A stretch of DNA of 64,000 bases from Candidatus Manganitrophus sp. (GCA_028865235.1 CP114561.1:764001-828000), one strand, 5' to 3'; positions 1 through 9,316 are shown, counted from the stretch's first letter. Translations and numbers: made by a program. The notes: generated by a model from the sequence alone, not told the origin.

Positions 1-335
1 CCGCGGCAGAGTTTGAATCCGTTAAATTCGGCTGGATTGTGGCTGGCGGTGATCATGACCCCGCCGTCGACTTGCAAGTTGAAGAGAGAAAAATAGAGGA
101 CCGGTGTCGGGCAGGCGCCGATATCGACGACATCGATACCGGTCGAGAGGAGTCCCGCCAATAATGCTTCCCGAAGCGAAGGGCTGCTGAGCCGGATATC
201 ATAACCGAGCGAGATCTTATTTCCGCCGGATCGGCGAATCAGCGTGCCGAAGGCTTTCCCGATCTCTTCGGCCACCTTCTCGGTCAGGACAGTTCCGTAA
301 ACCCCTCGGATGTCATACTCTCTAAAGATCGACAT
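1..335 (-). CDS. manB: Phosphomannomutase/phosphoglucomutase, N-terminal part (cut by window edge)
   Basis: The minus-strand reading frame starts at the ATG at 335 and runs off the left edge, so only about 111 residues are visible. It opens with SIFREYDIRGVYG, the typical start of the AlgC/ManB phosphohexomutase family. Near the window edge it contains MITASHNP, the active-site loop whose serine is phosphorylated. The enzyme interconverts mannose-6-phosphate and mannose-1-phosphate (often glucose phosphates too) in the cytoplasm. It starts 2 bases after the stop of the GDP-mannose pyrophosphorylase gene, so the two are certainly co-transcribed and supply GDP-mannose for surface polysaccharide. 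Substrate preference cannot be told from this fragment. Confidence 0.93.
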   Translation of the reverse strand, partial: MSIFREYDIRGVYGTVLTEKVAEEIGKAFGTLIRRSGGNKISLGYDIRLSSPSLREALLAGLLSTGIDVVDIGACPTPVLYFSLFNLQVDGGVMITASHNPAEFNGFKLCR

Positions 336-337
336 GG

Positions 338-1759
338 TCAGCCCTTTTTGGCCTCCACCCGCCCGTAATCATCCTGATACCGGACAATGTCGTCTTCTCC
401 GAGATAATTCCCGCTCTGCACTTCGATGATCTGGAGCGGCTCATCGCCCGGATTCTCCAGCCGATGCTTCACCCCCATCGGGACAAAGGTGCTCTGGTTG
501 GCCTGAATGGTATAAACACTCTCCCCGCAGGTGACCCGCGCCGTTCCCGCGACCACGACCCAATGCTCGCTCCGCTTATGATGCATTTGAAGGGAAAGAC
601 GCGCCCGAGGATTGACCAGAATCCGCTTGATTTTGTAATCGCGTCCCTCTTCCAAAACGGTGTAGCTCCCCCAGGCGCGGATGACCGTTCTGTGAACGCG
701 GTGCTCATCGCCGTTCCGTCCCTTCAGCGCCTCAACGACCTTCTTGACCTCCTGCGCTTTATCCTTCGAACAGATGAGGGTTGCGTCCTCCGTATCGGCC
801 ACGACGATGTCTTTCAGGCCGACCACCGCAATAACCCGCTTTTGTCCGTAGATGATGCTGTTGGAGCTGTCAATGTTGACGACATTTCCCGTGAGGATGT
901 TCCCATTTTTATCCCGTTGGATTACTTCATCGAGCGCGCTCCAGGAGCCGACATCTTCCCACCCCATGTCGGTGGAGATCACGGCGAGGCGATCCGACTT
1001 CTCCAAAACAGCATAGTCGATCGAGATGGAGGGAAGCGTCGGATAAACGCGTGCAAGCGCTTCCGCTTCCTCCGCCGTTCCGATCTTCTGTTCAATTTCC
1101 TTCAAACCCTCCGACAGCTCCGGAACAAACTGCTTGATCTCCGCTAAAATCGTTGAGATCTTCCAGAGAAAGATGCCGGTATTCCAGAAATGATCTTCTC
1201 TCTTTAGATATTGTTCGGCGGTTTCACGGTTCGGTTTTTCAACGAAGCGCTGTACGGTCGATGCACCGGGATGATTCGGAAAAGGTTTTCCCTTTTGGAT
1301 ATAGCCATAGCCGGTCTCGGGGCGGGTCGGCTTGGCGCCCAAGGTCACGAGGTAGCCTTCGTTGGCAAGACCTTCTCCCAAACGAAGCGCCTCAACGAAA
1401 ATGTGCGGCTCCCTGATAAAGTGATCCGCGGAGAGGACCACCATGACGCCATCTTCAAAGCGTTTGCGTAAATAAGTGGCCGCCAGACCGATCGCCGCCG
1501 CCGTGTTCCTCCCCATCGGCTCATAGATAAAGTGAGGCCCCTCTTGGGAAGGGTTCAGCTGAAATTTGATCTGCTCCGCCTGGGAAGGGTTGGTGGCAAT
1601 ATAGGTCTGATTGGAAGGGATCAGGTCGGTAATCCGGGCCAGGGTGGCCTGAATAAGACTATGATTGCCGAAGATCTTTAAGAGCTGCTTTGGGTATTCT
1701 TCCCGGCTGAGCGGCCAAAAGCGCGTTCCACTACCCCCTGCCAGTATCACTCCGTACAT
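338..1759 (-). CDS. manC: Mannose-1-phosphate guanylyltransferase/mannose-6-phosphate isomerase (bifunctional)
   Basis: A 473-residue protein with two domains. The N-terminal nucleotidyltransferase begins with AGGSGTRFWPLSREEYPKQ, the signature of GDP-mannose pyrophosphorylases. A C-terminal cupin (about residues 355-470) carries the type II phosphomannose isomerase motif around QMHHKRSEHW, with its metal-binding histidines. It makes GDP-mannose from mannose-1-phosphate and GTP and probably isomerises fructose-6-phosphate. The length is normal for the AlgA/ManC family. It lies directly upstream of the phosphomannomutase with 2 bases between them. No promoter was identified with confidence in the 360-base region upstream. 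Confidence 0.96.
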   Translation of the reverse strand: MYGVILAGGSGTRFWPLSREEYPKQLLKIFGNHSLIQATLARITDLIPSNQTYIATNPSQAEQIKFQLNPSQEGPHFIYEPMGRNTAAAIGLAATYLRKRFEDGVMVVLSADHFIREPHIFVEALRLGEGLANEGYLVTLGAKPTRPETGYGYIQKGKPFPNHPGASTVQRFVEKPNRETAEQYLKREDHFWNTGIFLWKISTILAEIKQFVPELSEGLKEIEQKIGTAEEAEALARVYPTLPSISIDYAVLEKSDRLAVISTDMGWEDVGSWSALDEVIQRDKNGNILTGNVVNIDSSNSIIYGQKRVIAVVGLKDIVVADTEDATLICSKDKAQEVKKVVEALKGRNGDEHRVHRTVIRAWGSYTVLEEGRDYKIKRILVNPRARLSLQMHHKRSEHWVVVAGTARVTCGESVYTIQANQSTFVPMGVKHRLENPGDEPLQIIEVQSGNYLGEDDIVRYQDDYGRVEAKKG

Positions 1760-2119
1760 GTTGCCCTCAAACTAAAGGACCAATATCAGATGTTACCTAA
1801 TCTCGCCTTGCCGTTCTCAAATAAAATAAAGATATGTCTATGAAAAGAAAGGATCTCGTTGGTATTGAATCTAATTTATATGCCCTGGAGAAATAGATGG
1901 GGCTTTAGAGAAATCTAAGTCATATACGTATATCAAAATGAGACGAACAATGCAAGGATATCTTACAGTTCGGGATAAACTTTGACGGGCGTGGCCAGTC
2001 GCTTGAAACAACGATTTCAGACGTTGCAACAGGAGGGTAACAGTCGATTCTTTTCAGGACTACGTAGGGATAAATGGCCCAAGAGGGTATCCAGGCGTCC
2101 GAAGACAAATTCTAAGCTG
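1760..2119. other. Intergenic region with a 12-bp palindrome
   Basis: This 360-base stretch lies between manC and a methyltransferase gene and is more AT-rich than its surroundings. I see no credible gene. Its one notable element is the perfect palindrome ATATACGTATAT at 1922-1933, which could be a dimeric-regulator operator or part of a promoter for manC. No terminator-like hairpin with a T-tract was recognised. Confidence 0.5.
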
Positions 2120-2782
2120 CTAGATTTTGCTGCAAAGCAACAACATATTATCAGAGAAAAGACGGGAAACGGGAAAAACCCGATGGATCCGAAGCCCTGC
2201 CCGCTCGATCTCTTGAAAGACTTCCTCCTTCGTCAGTCGCTTCTTTCCGCCGCTCCCGACACCTATCTTGGTTCCGATGTTCCGCCAAAATGCCTTATAG
2301 GGGTTTCGATAGGTGTGGTCGATGATCAACCATTGCCGGCTGACTCTCGCCATCTCTTTCAAGGCATTCTGTTTCACATCGGGGGGGAGGTGGGGCAGAA
2401 AGCGGATCGAGAGGAAACAATCGACGCTTTTATCCCTGAACGGAAGGATCTCCGCATCGGATCGGATGTGGCCGAGGACCCTGTCATTCCCCTTCACCTT
2501 CTCCTGCGATTTCGCCATCATCTGCGCCGAAATATCAGAGCCGATCCAACGGAACCCCAAACTGGAGAGAAACGCGCCGAACCGGCCGGTCCCGCAGGGA
2601 AGATCGATAATGGTGCTCCCGGGCTCGAGAAAGGCAAGCGCTTTCATGAGCGTTTGGTGCGTCTGTTTATTTTTGAACTGCGCCCAGAGCGTCTGATACC
2701 GGGCGCCGTCATAGTGACCGGCATAGGCCGCATCCTGGTAACGCATTTTTGCCGGATATCTTTTATCTACCTCTCTCTGCAT
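2120..2782 (-). CDS. Class I SAM-dependent methyltransferase
   Basis: A 220-residue soluble protein. The SAM-binding motif I is IDLPCGTGRFGAFL (about residues 60-73), followed by an acidic motif (WIGSDISAQMM) and the motif LPFRDKSVDCFLSI typical of the Methyltransf_11 group. The start at 2782 is preferred over the longer ATG-like starts because GGAAAGGAG lies just upstream with a 4-base spacer. This start leaves a 16-base overlap with the upstream kinase, so translation is probably coupled. Being the last gene of the LPS cluster, it may methylate a sugar or lipid intermediate. That role is inferred from position only and the substrate is unknown. Confidence 0.8.
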   Translation of the reverse strand: MQREVDKRYPAKMRYQDAAYAGHYDGARYQTLWAQFKNKQTHQTLMKALAFLEPGSTIIDLPCGTGRFGAFLSSLGFRWIGSDISAQMMAKSQEKVKGNDRVLGHIRSDAEILPFRDKSVDCFLSIRFLPHLPPDVKQNALKEMARVSRQWLIIDHTYRNPYKAFWRNIGTKIGVGSGGKKRLTKEEVFQEIERAGLRIHRVFPVSRLFSDNMLLLCSKI

Positions 2783-3653
2783 ATTTCTCCTTTCCGATTC
2801 CTTCTCTCCCCTCTCTTCCTTCTTTCGACAGCGCACCGATAAATTGCACTCATCAATGACCTTTTGTCGATGTGGAGACCGGGTGAAGCATTTAAATAAT
2901 GGTTGATAAAATAAATCGCATCCCGCATCGATAGGATCTCCAAAACCGATCCAAAGATGCTCCCAAGATCGTCGACACGGGCGCTCGCCGCCAAGGAGCT
3001 TTTTCTCAAACGGACCGACTCTAGATCGATAAAAAACAATCTCTCATTTTCCCCTTCAGGGACAATGAGAACGTTGCTCGCCTTCAGGTCTCCATATGAA
3101 ACCCCTCGCTCATGAATCGACGCCAAGAGGGTGGCCAGTCGGATAATCAGCCCCCCCGCTTCGTTGAACCCTGAATATCCGAGGGATTCTTGCCTGGGTC
3201 TAGCGAGAGGTATCTTTTCTGAAGGGGCTCGGCCGAAGCGATGAACCTCACCAAAAGATACGATTGAAGCAGAAAACCATATCTTCTCTTTTCCAAAAAA
3301 GCAATCGGGAAGGGGGTTGGAAACCCTTGTTCGAGAAAATAGTGGGCCGCCTCCCATGATTTCCTGGCGCGGGACCGGACGAACCAATTACGTATCCACT
3401 TTTTAAATCTGATTTTTCTTGTGAAATCATCTACCTTAACAAAAAGAGACTCCTTCGTCCCGCCGCGTTCAATCTCGGCAATCAGATAGAGCCGGTCTTC
3501 CCGCTCTTTCAAGACGGGAAAGCGCCGCTCAACCACCGCTTCGGGTAAATCATTTAAGAAGGCAATAAAATCACTCTGAAAGTAATTTGTGTCGACCGCT
3601 CCCCGTAGCAGGCCGTTTTCGAAGGAGATGGGAGTTCCCCTCAGTAAACTCAC
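2767..3653 (-). CDS. LPS core-type (WaaP/Kdo kinase-like) kinase, interrupted by one frameshift
   Basis: Two overlapping frames together give one kinase of about 295 residues. The first part (from the GTG at 3653) ends with the region around QKRYLSLDP. The second carries the catalytic segment HERGVSYGDLKASNVLI (D is the presumed catalytic base) and FIDLESVRL, which replaces the DFG metal-binding motif. Adding one base to the GGG run at 3196-3198 joins the halves in frame. The family phosphorylates sugars of the inner LPS core (Kdo or heptose) using ATP. It follows a membrane methyltransferase gene, an arrangement repeated at 45.9-47.2 kb. The break is most likely a sequence error, though a true null allele cannot be excluded. 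Confidence 0.78.
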
Positions 3654-3681
3654 TTCTCTTTTTTTCTTCTCCCGTTAGACT

Positions 3682-4218
3682 TTATAGGTCATCAGCAGCA
3701 AAAGAAGAAGGATCCCCAACCAGGTCCGATGCTCTCGGTGCTTCAGCACCAGTTTCCAATCGAAATCGATTTCGGACTTTCTCCAACCGGTCCAACGGGG
3801 GAAAACGGGGAACGGCTGCAACATATTCCGCGAAGCGTTCTCCAAATTTTGCCGAGAGTCTCGCCTCTTCCCGCTGAATCGTCGACCGGTAGATCAGCGT
3901 AAAAAAGACGAAGAAAAAGAAAATGAGGCTCAGATCGCGCCCCATTAAGACAAAACCGAATCCCATGATTCCATTTCCAAGATAGAGCGGGTTTCGGGTC
4001 AGGGCGTACGGCCCCGTCGTCGCCAATTCTTCATTCTTTCGGATGTAACCCGACGACCAAATCCGAATCGCCTCTCCAAGGAGGACGAAAGGAACCCCCA
4101 CTGCAATGGAAAGGAACGTCGGTTTCGACAGAAACCAAAAGGCCCCTCCAATGAGCAGGCTGACAACAATCCGATTCCGGCCGAGGATCGTTCCGACTTC
4201 ACCGATTCTGTTTTTCAC
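3682..4218 (-). CDS. Isoprenylcysteine methyltransferase-like membrane protein
   Basis: A polytopic protein of about 178 residues with four or so hydrophobic segments. The ICMT/PEMT-type signature TTGPYALTRNPLYLGN is followed by a membrane helix and a C-terminal REEARLSAKFGERFAEY motif that completes the SAM pocket. Bacterial members of this superfamily methylate unknown lipid or small-molecule substrates at the membrane. The GTG at 4218 is preferred over the far longer reading because it sits behind GGGAG and overlaps the preceding glycosyltransferase by only 20 bases. A close paralogue lies at 46659-47210, and both are followed by a WaaP-like kinase gene. Confidence 0.8.
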   Translation of the reverse strand: MKNRIGEVGTILGRNRIVVSLLIGGAFWFLSKPTFLSIAVGVPFVLLGEAIRIWSSGYIRKNEELATTGPYALTRNPLYLGNGIMGFGFVLMGRDLSLIFFFFVFFTLIYRSTIQREEARLSAKFGERFAEYVAAVPRFPPLDRLEKVRNRFRLETGAEAPRASDLVGDPSSFAADDL

Positions 4219-4966
4219 GTACTCCCATCTTGTAAAGTTTTGCGTATTTTGAAAATGTATAAACGCTGTAAAGACGCCCCAAGAGCAAGCCGTCGATCCC
4301 ATCCCGAAAACCCTGCCGGAGGAAAACCATCTTTATGAAAGTCGCCCAGGGGCGAAGAAAGAGATCAATGCCGTTGGCCCGCTTTCCCTGCTCGAACATC
4401 TCTTCCGCGGCCAATGTCGAATAGCGGTCCATCCGATCGAAATAATCCTCCATCGAGCGATAGGTATAATGCTCCAGAGGGGATTCAAGGGTTCCGACCG
4501 GTCCAGTGAGACGGATCGACTCATGCACCTTTCTTTCACCGAAACGTCCGCTTTCCCTTTTGAAAAGCCGGAGCACATGGTCGGGAGACCACCCCCCATG
4601 CCGAATCCAACGCCCCAAAAAGAAATTCTTTCTTGGAATCAAATAACCGGCATAGGGAGAGGGCGACCCGAGCACCTGTTTGATTTCCTCCTGAAGCGCC
4701 TTAGGAACCCGCTCGTCGGCATCGACGCTCAAGATCCACGGATGGCTCGCTTGATCGATCGCCCAGTTCTTTTGATCCGCATATCCGGACCACACATGAT
4801 GGAAGACCTTTTCGGTGTATTTCCGCGCAATTTCAACCGTTCGATCGGTGCTCCCGGAGTCGACCACCACGATCTCATCGGCCCAGGCAAGGCTCTGAAG
4901 GCAGGCATCGATCTCTCCCTCTTCATCTCGCGTGATTACTGTAACAGATACTTTTTCCCGATCCAT
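4199..4966 (-). CDS. Glycosyltransferase family 2, WaaE/KdtX-like
   Basis: A 255-residue GT-A enzyme. It starts with VSVTVITRDEEGEIDACLQS and shows VVVDSGSTDRT and the metal-binding DADERV (DxD-type) of GT2. The segment FHHVWSGYADQKNWAI is characteristic of the WaaE (LPS core beta-1,4-glucosyltransferase-like) subgroup. This group usually adds a glucose to inner-core heptose on the cytoplasmic face. Its C-terminal part (from about residue 205) contains a short hydrophobic or amphipathic region that may bind the membrane. Donor and acceptor cannot be assigned from sequence alone. Confidence 0.87.
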   Translation of the reverse strand: MDREKVSVTVITRDEEGEIDACLQSLAWADEIVVVDSGSTDRTVEIARKYTEKVFHHVWSGYADQKNWAIDQASHPWILSVDADERVPKALQEEIKQVLGSPSPYAGYLIPRKNFFLGRWIRHGGWSPDHVLRLFKRESGRFGERKVHESIRLTGPVGTLESPLEHYTYRSMEDYFDRMDRYSTLAAEEMFEQGKRANGIDLFLRPWATFIKMVFLRQGFRDGIDGLLLGRLYSVYTFSKYAKLYKMGVREKQNR

Positions 4967-5002
4967 CGCCCCGCTTCGATCATTCCGTCCTCTCTCCGCT
5001 TC

Positions 5003-6166
5003 TCATGAAAAAACGAAGCCCTTCACCGACAGGAGTTCCTTATAAAGGGTTTCATACTCCTGAACGATCCGTTGAACCGAAAGCTGACCGACCACCCTCC
5101 GGCGGGCCGCCTTCCCCAGAGATTGGCTGAGCGTCCCATCTCGCAAGAGCTGAACCATTCCCTCTTTCAACGCCTTCGGATCGTCCGATCTGACAAGAAG
5201 CGCTTCGACCCGATCGGTGATGATTTCCCGGACCCCTTCATAATCGGTCGAGACAATCGGCAGTCCGGCCGCCATTGCCTCGATGACAGCGGCCGGTTGC
5301 CCTTCCCACAGAGAGGAGAAAACAAAAAGATCAAATGCCCTGAGACAATCCGGAACATCCCGGCGGGTTCCCAGAAAGAGAACCGCCTTTTCCAATCCCC
5401 CCTTTTGAACCATCTGCTCTAGGTTCTCTCGGAGAGGACCCTCTCCGACCAGGACCAATCGAAGATCGGGCCATCCCCCCTCATCCAAAAGAAGTTGGAA
5501 AGCATTCAAGAGGTTTTTGTGTCCCTTTGCAATCGATAAACGCCCCACCGTTCCGATGACCACCGCTTGCTCCGGGAGGGAGAGCTTCCTCCGGGCTTCC
5601 TCTTTCGAAATCGGGTTTTCAAAGAGAAGCGGATCAACCCCATTTGGGATCACCTTGACCTTGGCCAGCGGGATACGATCGAAGCGAAGGAGGTCTTCCT
5701 TCACCCGCTCGGAAATCGCGATGACCCGATCGGACCAGCGGGCCAAGAAGCGATTGATCCAGAAGCGATGATGAAGCTTTCTCCGATAGACATTGTGAAC
5801 CGAAGCGATTACCACAGGAACCTTCGCCCACCGGGCGGCGAGCCTGCCGTAGAGGCTCGCATGGTACTCATGCATCCGAACGATGTCGATCCTTCGCTCT
5901 TTCATCAACCGGTAGAGCTTCCAAACAAGGATCGGATCAAACCGGTGGCCGCGCATCCGATCGAGCTCGATCACTTCGATGCCGTATTGCTCGATCTCCC
6001 TTCCGACGACATTCTTATCGCGAAGGCAGCAGACGATCGGCCGGAACTCCTCCTTGGAGTAGCGGATGACCAGCTCTTTGAGGCGCTGTTCGATTCCCCC
6101 CACCGGAAGGGTCACAATGAGATGTAATATGTTGAGCGGTCTTTTAAGAGGCTTCCGATCAGACAT
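5003..6166 (-). CDS. Glycosyltransferase family 4 (GT-B)
   Basis: A GT-B enzyme of about 387 residues. The N-terminal acceptor domain opens with LNILHLIVTLPVGGIEQRL, and the Rossmann-like donor domain includes GTVGRLSIAKGHKNL and the C-terminal E-x7-E region FVFSSLWEGQPAAVIEAMAAG. It transfers a sugar from an activated nucleotide donor during LPS or O-antigen assembly. The ATG at 6166 is chosen because an AGGGGA ribosome site precedes it and it overlaps the upstream stop by 8 bases. An upstream in-frame extension inside the neighbouring gene lacks such support. The sugar specificity is unknown. Confidence 0.87.
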   Translation of the reverse strand: MSDRKPLKRPLNILHLIVTLPVGGIEQRLKELVIRYSKEEFRPIVCCLRDKNVVGREIEQYGIEVIELDRMRGHRFDPILVWKLYRLMKERRIDIVRMHEYHASLYGRLAARWAKVPVVIASVHNVYRRKLHHRFWINRFLARWSDRVIAISERVKEDLLRFDRIPLAKVKVIPNGVDPLLFENPISKEEARRKLSLPEQAVVIGTVGRLSIAKGHKNLLNAFQLLLDEGGWPDLRLVLVGEGPLRENLEQMVQKGGLEKAVLFLGTRRDVPDCLRAFDLFVFSSLWEGQPAAVIEAMAAGLPIVSTDYEGVREIITDRVEALLVRSDDPKALKEGMVQLLRDGTLSQSLGKAARRRVVGQLSVQRIVQEYETLYKELLSVKGFVFS

Positions 6167-7145
6167 GAGATGTTCCCCTGATGATTCTAAACATCTGTTC
6201 GAGCCGCCTCTGGTAAGTATGCTCTCGCCGCACACGGGCTTGACCGGCGCGCGCAATCGCCTCTCTCTCCGACGCCCTGGGAAGGTAGTAACGGATTTTG
6301 TCGATCATCTCCTCCTCCCCCTGGAAGGTGACGATCTCCTTATCGGGAATCAAGACCGTCTCGATCCCCTCGACCGCTTCACAGAGATAAAATGCGCCGC
6401 AACCGACCGCGGTATACATTCTGGCACTCATCGAGAGGCGAATGTCGAGATCCCGATCAAAGGCGAGTAAGATCTTAGAGGAGCGGGCCACTTTCGCGAA
6501 CTCCGGTCCGTAGACAAAACGCCCACCATAGGCACGGCCCAACCGGGAGAGAAAAATCGGGAGATTCACCCACTTGCGTCCCAGTTTTGGGCCCCACCAC
6601 TTCAGGTGGAATCCTTCCCGAAGGACCCGCTTCAATCTGTATCGCCGGGGAAGATAATTGTTCGACGAATCGATATTCCCCACAAAAGCGACATCGGCCC
6701 CGTAAAATCGACGGTCCGACTCGTTTATTTCGCCGACCTCGAAAAAAGAGGGCTCAAACCCTTGAGAGAGCCAGGCGACCTGCCGGGCTCCCTTCTCTTT
6801 CCATTTTGGAATCAGCCCCTCTGCCATCGTAAAACAGAAATCGACCGAACGAATCAGGGGGAACAGCCAATCGGGCATATCGATATCGGGATGCCAAAGA
6901 ATGGTATAGACCCCTCTTTTCTTAAGGGCTTCGATCCATTCGACATTGAAGCCGGTTCCTTTCAAGATCAACGCCGACTCCGGCTTTTCCTCCTCGATCT
7001 TCCTAAGAAATGCCGCTTCCGAAGCCCCTTCCTGACGGGGATCGAAAGATGATGCCGCAAAACCGATCTTCCCTGCCGCATGAAGAAGGTAATGGGCGGT
7101 ATTCCATGGTTTTCTAAAACTCCCGATGATAATGACACGTTCCAT
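6159..7145 (-). CDS. CgeB-like glycosyltransferase
   Basis: A 328-residue protein resembling the spore-maturation CgeB/Glyco_trans_1_2 family. The N-terminal half has the pattern ILWHPDIDMPDWLFPLI with VAWLSQGFEPSFF. The C-terminal half has the donor-domain segment SARMYTAVGCGAFYL, followed by an EIVTFQGEEEM turn and a final helix rich in arginine. Such proteins are retaining or inverting GT-B enzymes of poorly known specificity and are common in LPS and S-layer glycan clusters. It sits between the O-antigen ligase and a GT4 gene with tight spacing, so a role in core or O-chain assembly is inferred. Confidence 0.75.
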   Translation of the reverse strand: MERVIIIGSFRKPWNTAHYLLHAAGKIGFAASSFDPRQEGASEAAFLRKIEEEKPESALILKGTGFNVEWIEALKKRGVYTILWHPDIDMPDWLFPLIRSVDFCFTMAEGLIPKWKEKGARQVAWLSQGFEPSFFEVGEINESDRRFYGADVAFVGNIDSSNNYLPRRYRLKRVLREGFHLKWWGPKLGRKWVNLPIFLSRLGRAYGGRFVYGPEFAKVARSSKILLAFDRDLDIRLSMSARMYTAVGCGAFYLCEAVEGIETVLIPDKEIVTFQGEEEMIDKIRYYLPRASEREAIARAGQARVRREHTYQRRLEQMFRIIRGTSHV

Positions 7146-7169
7146 GTTCTTATTCTCAATACCGAGGCG

Positions 7170-8522
7170 CTACTTCATCTCCGGTAGGTTGTGCAAGGCA
7201 ACCTGAGAAGGGGAGGTCTTGGAGGTAAGACCCCCGGTTCGATAAAGAATGGCCATGGCGATGGCGATCATGACCCATAACGGAAGGGCCCAATTTCCGA
7301 CATTGTTTCTGTCCAGCATGGCATGGACAAAATACTCACCCACCATCCCGCTCATCAGGATGATCAAAATTTCCCGATCCCACCCTGCCGCCATCGAATA
7401 AATGGCCCGTATGATTAGGACCAATGTTCCAATAAAAATCCAGAGAAACAAGAGCGTTCCGACAAGACCTGTTTGGATCAACAGCGATAGGAAGAGATTG
7501 TGCTCGTGCTGCACCGTCGGTCCCTCTCCCGGCGGATCCTCCCGTCCCTCTTCATAAACTTTCGTGAAGATATTCAGGCCATACCCATATCCCAAAAGAG
7601 GGCGTTCTTTGACCTGTTTGACGGCCACCTCCCAGATCGGCGTCCTGCCACTCATAGAATTCATTTGGTCTTCAATGAGCGCAAATCGCTCCGCCACCGG
7701 GTCCGGGCCAAAAGTGAAAAGGGAAAAGAGAAACAAGACCAAGGCGGAAAGGGTCAACTTCCGATTCTGATGCATCCCCCAGATGAGGAATGCCACCACC
7801 GCACCCGCCCAGGTGGCCCTCGAGAGGGTCATAAAAATGCCGAAGAGCCCCAAAATAACGAGAAGGAAAGACATCCCCTTCCAAATCGGCTTTTTCGCCA
7901 TTGAAAAAGTCAAGAGCAGGAAGGGAAAAGATCCTCCGAGAATCTTCCCCATAATATTGTGATGCTCATTGGCAAAAGCCGTAATTCCCCCTGCGACGTT
8001 GTATTCGCCCAGTTGATAATTATAGAATCCAATCCCGATTGTGATCAGAAAAGAAGCGGCAAAGGCAACAGCCAACCGCCTTGTTTTCTGGATCGTCTGA
8101 AAATTATTCAAGATCACCAAATAGAGGACGGCCGCTTTGATAAATGATCCTCGAATCCCCGAGACCGTCTCCATTCGATCAATCGAATAAAGAACGGAGG
8201 CGACGACCACAACCGCATAAAGAAAAAGCGGCCGATCGATCGGGGTGCGGATCAACGAAAAATCACGCCGAACCAGCATCTTGAGAAGCCACAACATCAG
8301 CGGAATATAAAGGGCCATCCACTTCAGAATGGAAATCGTGCTCGTCGGAATGATAAATGTTTTGACCGGAAACAACAGAATAAAAAGAAGGATCCCCCCT
8401 TCGATGAAAAGATCGAGCCAGTAGATCCATCCCTCTTCCGCTACCGCCGACGGTTTGGCAAGGCGATCCATTTGGATCCGCTCCGACGCGCTCTTGAAGG
8501 AATCCTCCCCGTTCAGGTACAT
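7170..8522 (-). CDS. O-antigen ligase-type membrane protein (Wzy_C domain)
   Basis: A 450-residue integral membrane protein with about ten to twelve hydrophobic segments. The large periplasmic loop, starting after LFTFGPDPVAERFALI, contains SGRTPIWEVAVKQVKERPLLGYGYG, which carries the conserved arginine and glycine residues of the Wzy_C/WaaL family. A histidine lies further on in QHEHNLFLSLLIQTG. WaaL joins O-polysaccharide from undecaprenyl diphosphate to lipid A-core on the periplasmic face; Wzy polymerases share the fold, so ligase versus polymerase is inferred from the core cluster around it. GGGGAG precedes the start at 8522. Confidence 0.86.
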   Translation of the reverse strand: MYLNGEDSFKSASERIQMDRLAKPSAVAEEGWIYWLDLFIEGGILLFILLFPVKTFIIPTSTISILKWMALYIPLMLWLLKMLVRRDFSLIRTPIDRPLFLYAVVVVASVLYSIDRMETVSGIRGSFIKAAVLYLVILNNFQTIQKTRRLAVAFAASFLITIGIGFYNYQLGEYNVAGGITAFANEHHNIMGKILGGSFPFLLLTFSMAKKPIWKGMSFLLVILGLFGIFMTLSRATWAGAVVAFLIWGMHQNRKLTLSALVLFLFSLFTFGPDPVAERFALIEDQMNSMSGRTPIWEVAVKQVKERPLLGYGYGLNIFTKVYEEGREDPPGEGPTVQHEHNLFLSLLIQTGLVGTLLFLWIFIGTLVLIIRAIYSMAAGWDREILIILMSGMVGEYFVHAMLDRNNVGNWALPLWVMIAIAMAILYRTGGLTSKTSPSQVALHNLPEMK

Positions 8523-8593
8523 CTACTCCCCTCTCTTAATCGGAAACGCCGGGCTCGATCCCGGTTCTCTCGAGCTGGAGATAAAAAACCGGA

Positions 8594-9316
8594 TCAGACA
8601 TGAAGCATTTTTCCATATTTATTGTAGATACGAAACAGCATCTTGTGTTTGTTCAGGTCAAGGAGGTTTCCCAAATCGGCCTCCTTGCTTCCAACCCAGA
8701 TCCCCCCTGATCGCCGATAATCGGTCAGCAGGATTTGGTGTTTGAATAGGCTGAAGGGAGCATGATAGTGCCTTCGATTCGCGTCGTGTAGAATGACCAC
8801 CCCGTTTTCCTCGAGAAGCTGTTCCGCCTTCTTCAGGCAATGGGCCCTTGCCCTTCCATCGACCAAAATGAAATCAAATTTCCCAAGCGCCGCGGGGAAT
8901 TCGACGTAATCTTTCAGATCGTCGTAGGCGCCGTCCTTTTCAGGATCGGTCCAAGGAAAGCGATTCGGGGCGACATGATGGATTTCAATGTTCTTATTTT
9001 GATTGAGCCGACCGATATGGCTCGACCAATCCTTCTCATGCTCTATCGACACCCACTTCGTCTCCTCCGTGAGGAATTTCGAAAAATAAAGGGTGCTGAA
9101 GCCGGTGCCCCACTCCAGACATTTTTTCGGCCGCAGACTCCGAAGGACCTCTTCGATAATATCAATTTCCCGATACCGTCCCCAAGGCTTGATGATCGAC
9201 TTCCGGAAAATCTTTCGGAGAAATTTATATCGGTACTCTTTAGAAATCTGTTTCAAAAAGCAGCCGACCACCCGGGCGGAGAGCACCTCTTTTTCATTCA
9301 CTTGATTCAAAACCAT
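8594..9316 (-). CDS. Class I SAM-dependent methyltransferase, LPS cluster
   Basis: A protein of about 240 residues with a Rossmann methyltransferase core. Motif I is CLEWGTGFSTLYFSKFL, and the acidic motif VSIEHEKDWSSHI is followed by FDFILVDGRARAHCL and VVILHDANRRHYH. This pattern resembles the Methyltransf_24/class I group found in cell-surface polysaccharide loci. The start at 9316 sits 10 bases downstream of the preceding stop and behind an AAGGAAGGGG site, better than the alternative at 9343. Its substrate is unknown; methylation of a sugar hydroxyl or carboxyl group is plausible from its neighbours. Confidence 0.78.
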   Translation of the reverse strand: MVLNQVNEKEVLSARVVGCFLKQISKEYRYKFLRKIFRKSIIKPWGRYREIDIIEEVLRSLRPKKCLEWGTGFSTLYFSKFLTEETKWVSIEHEKDWSSHIGRLNQNKNIEIHHVAPNRFPWTDPEKDGAYDDLKDYVEFPAALGKFDFILVDGRARAHCLKKAEQLLEENGVVILHDANRRHYHAPFSLFKHQILLTDYRRSGGIWVGSKEADLGNLLDLNKHKMLFRIYNKYGKMLHV

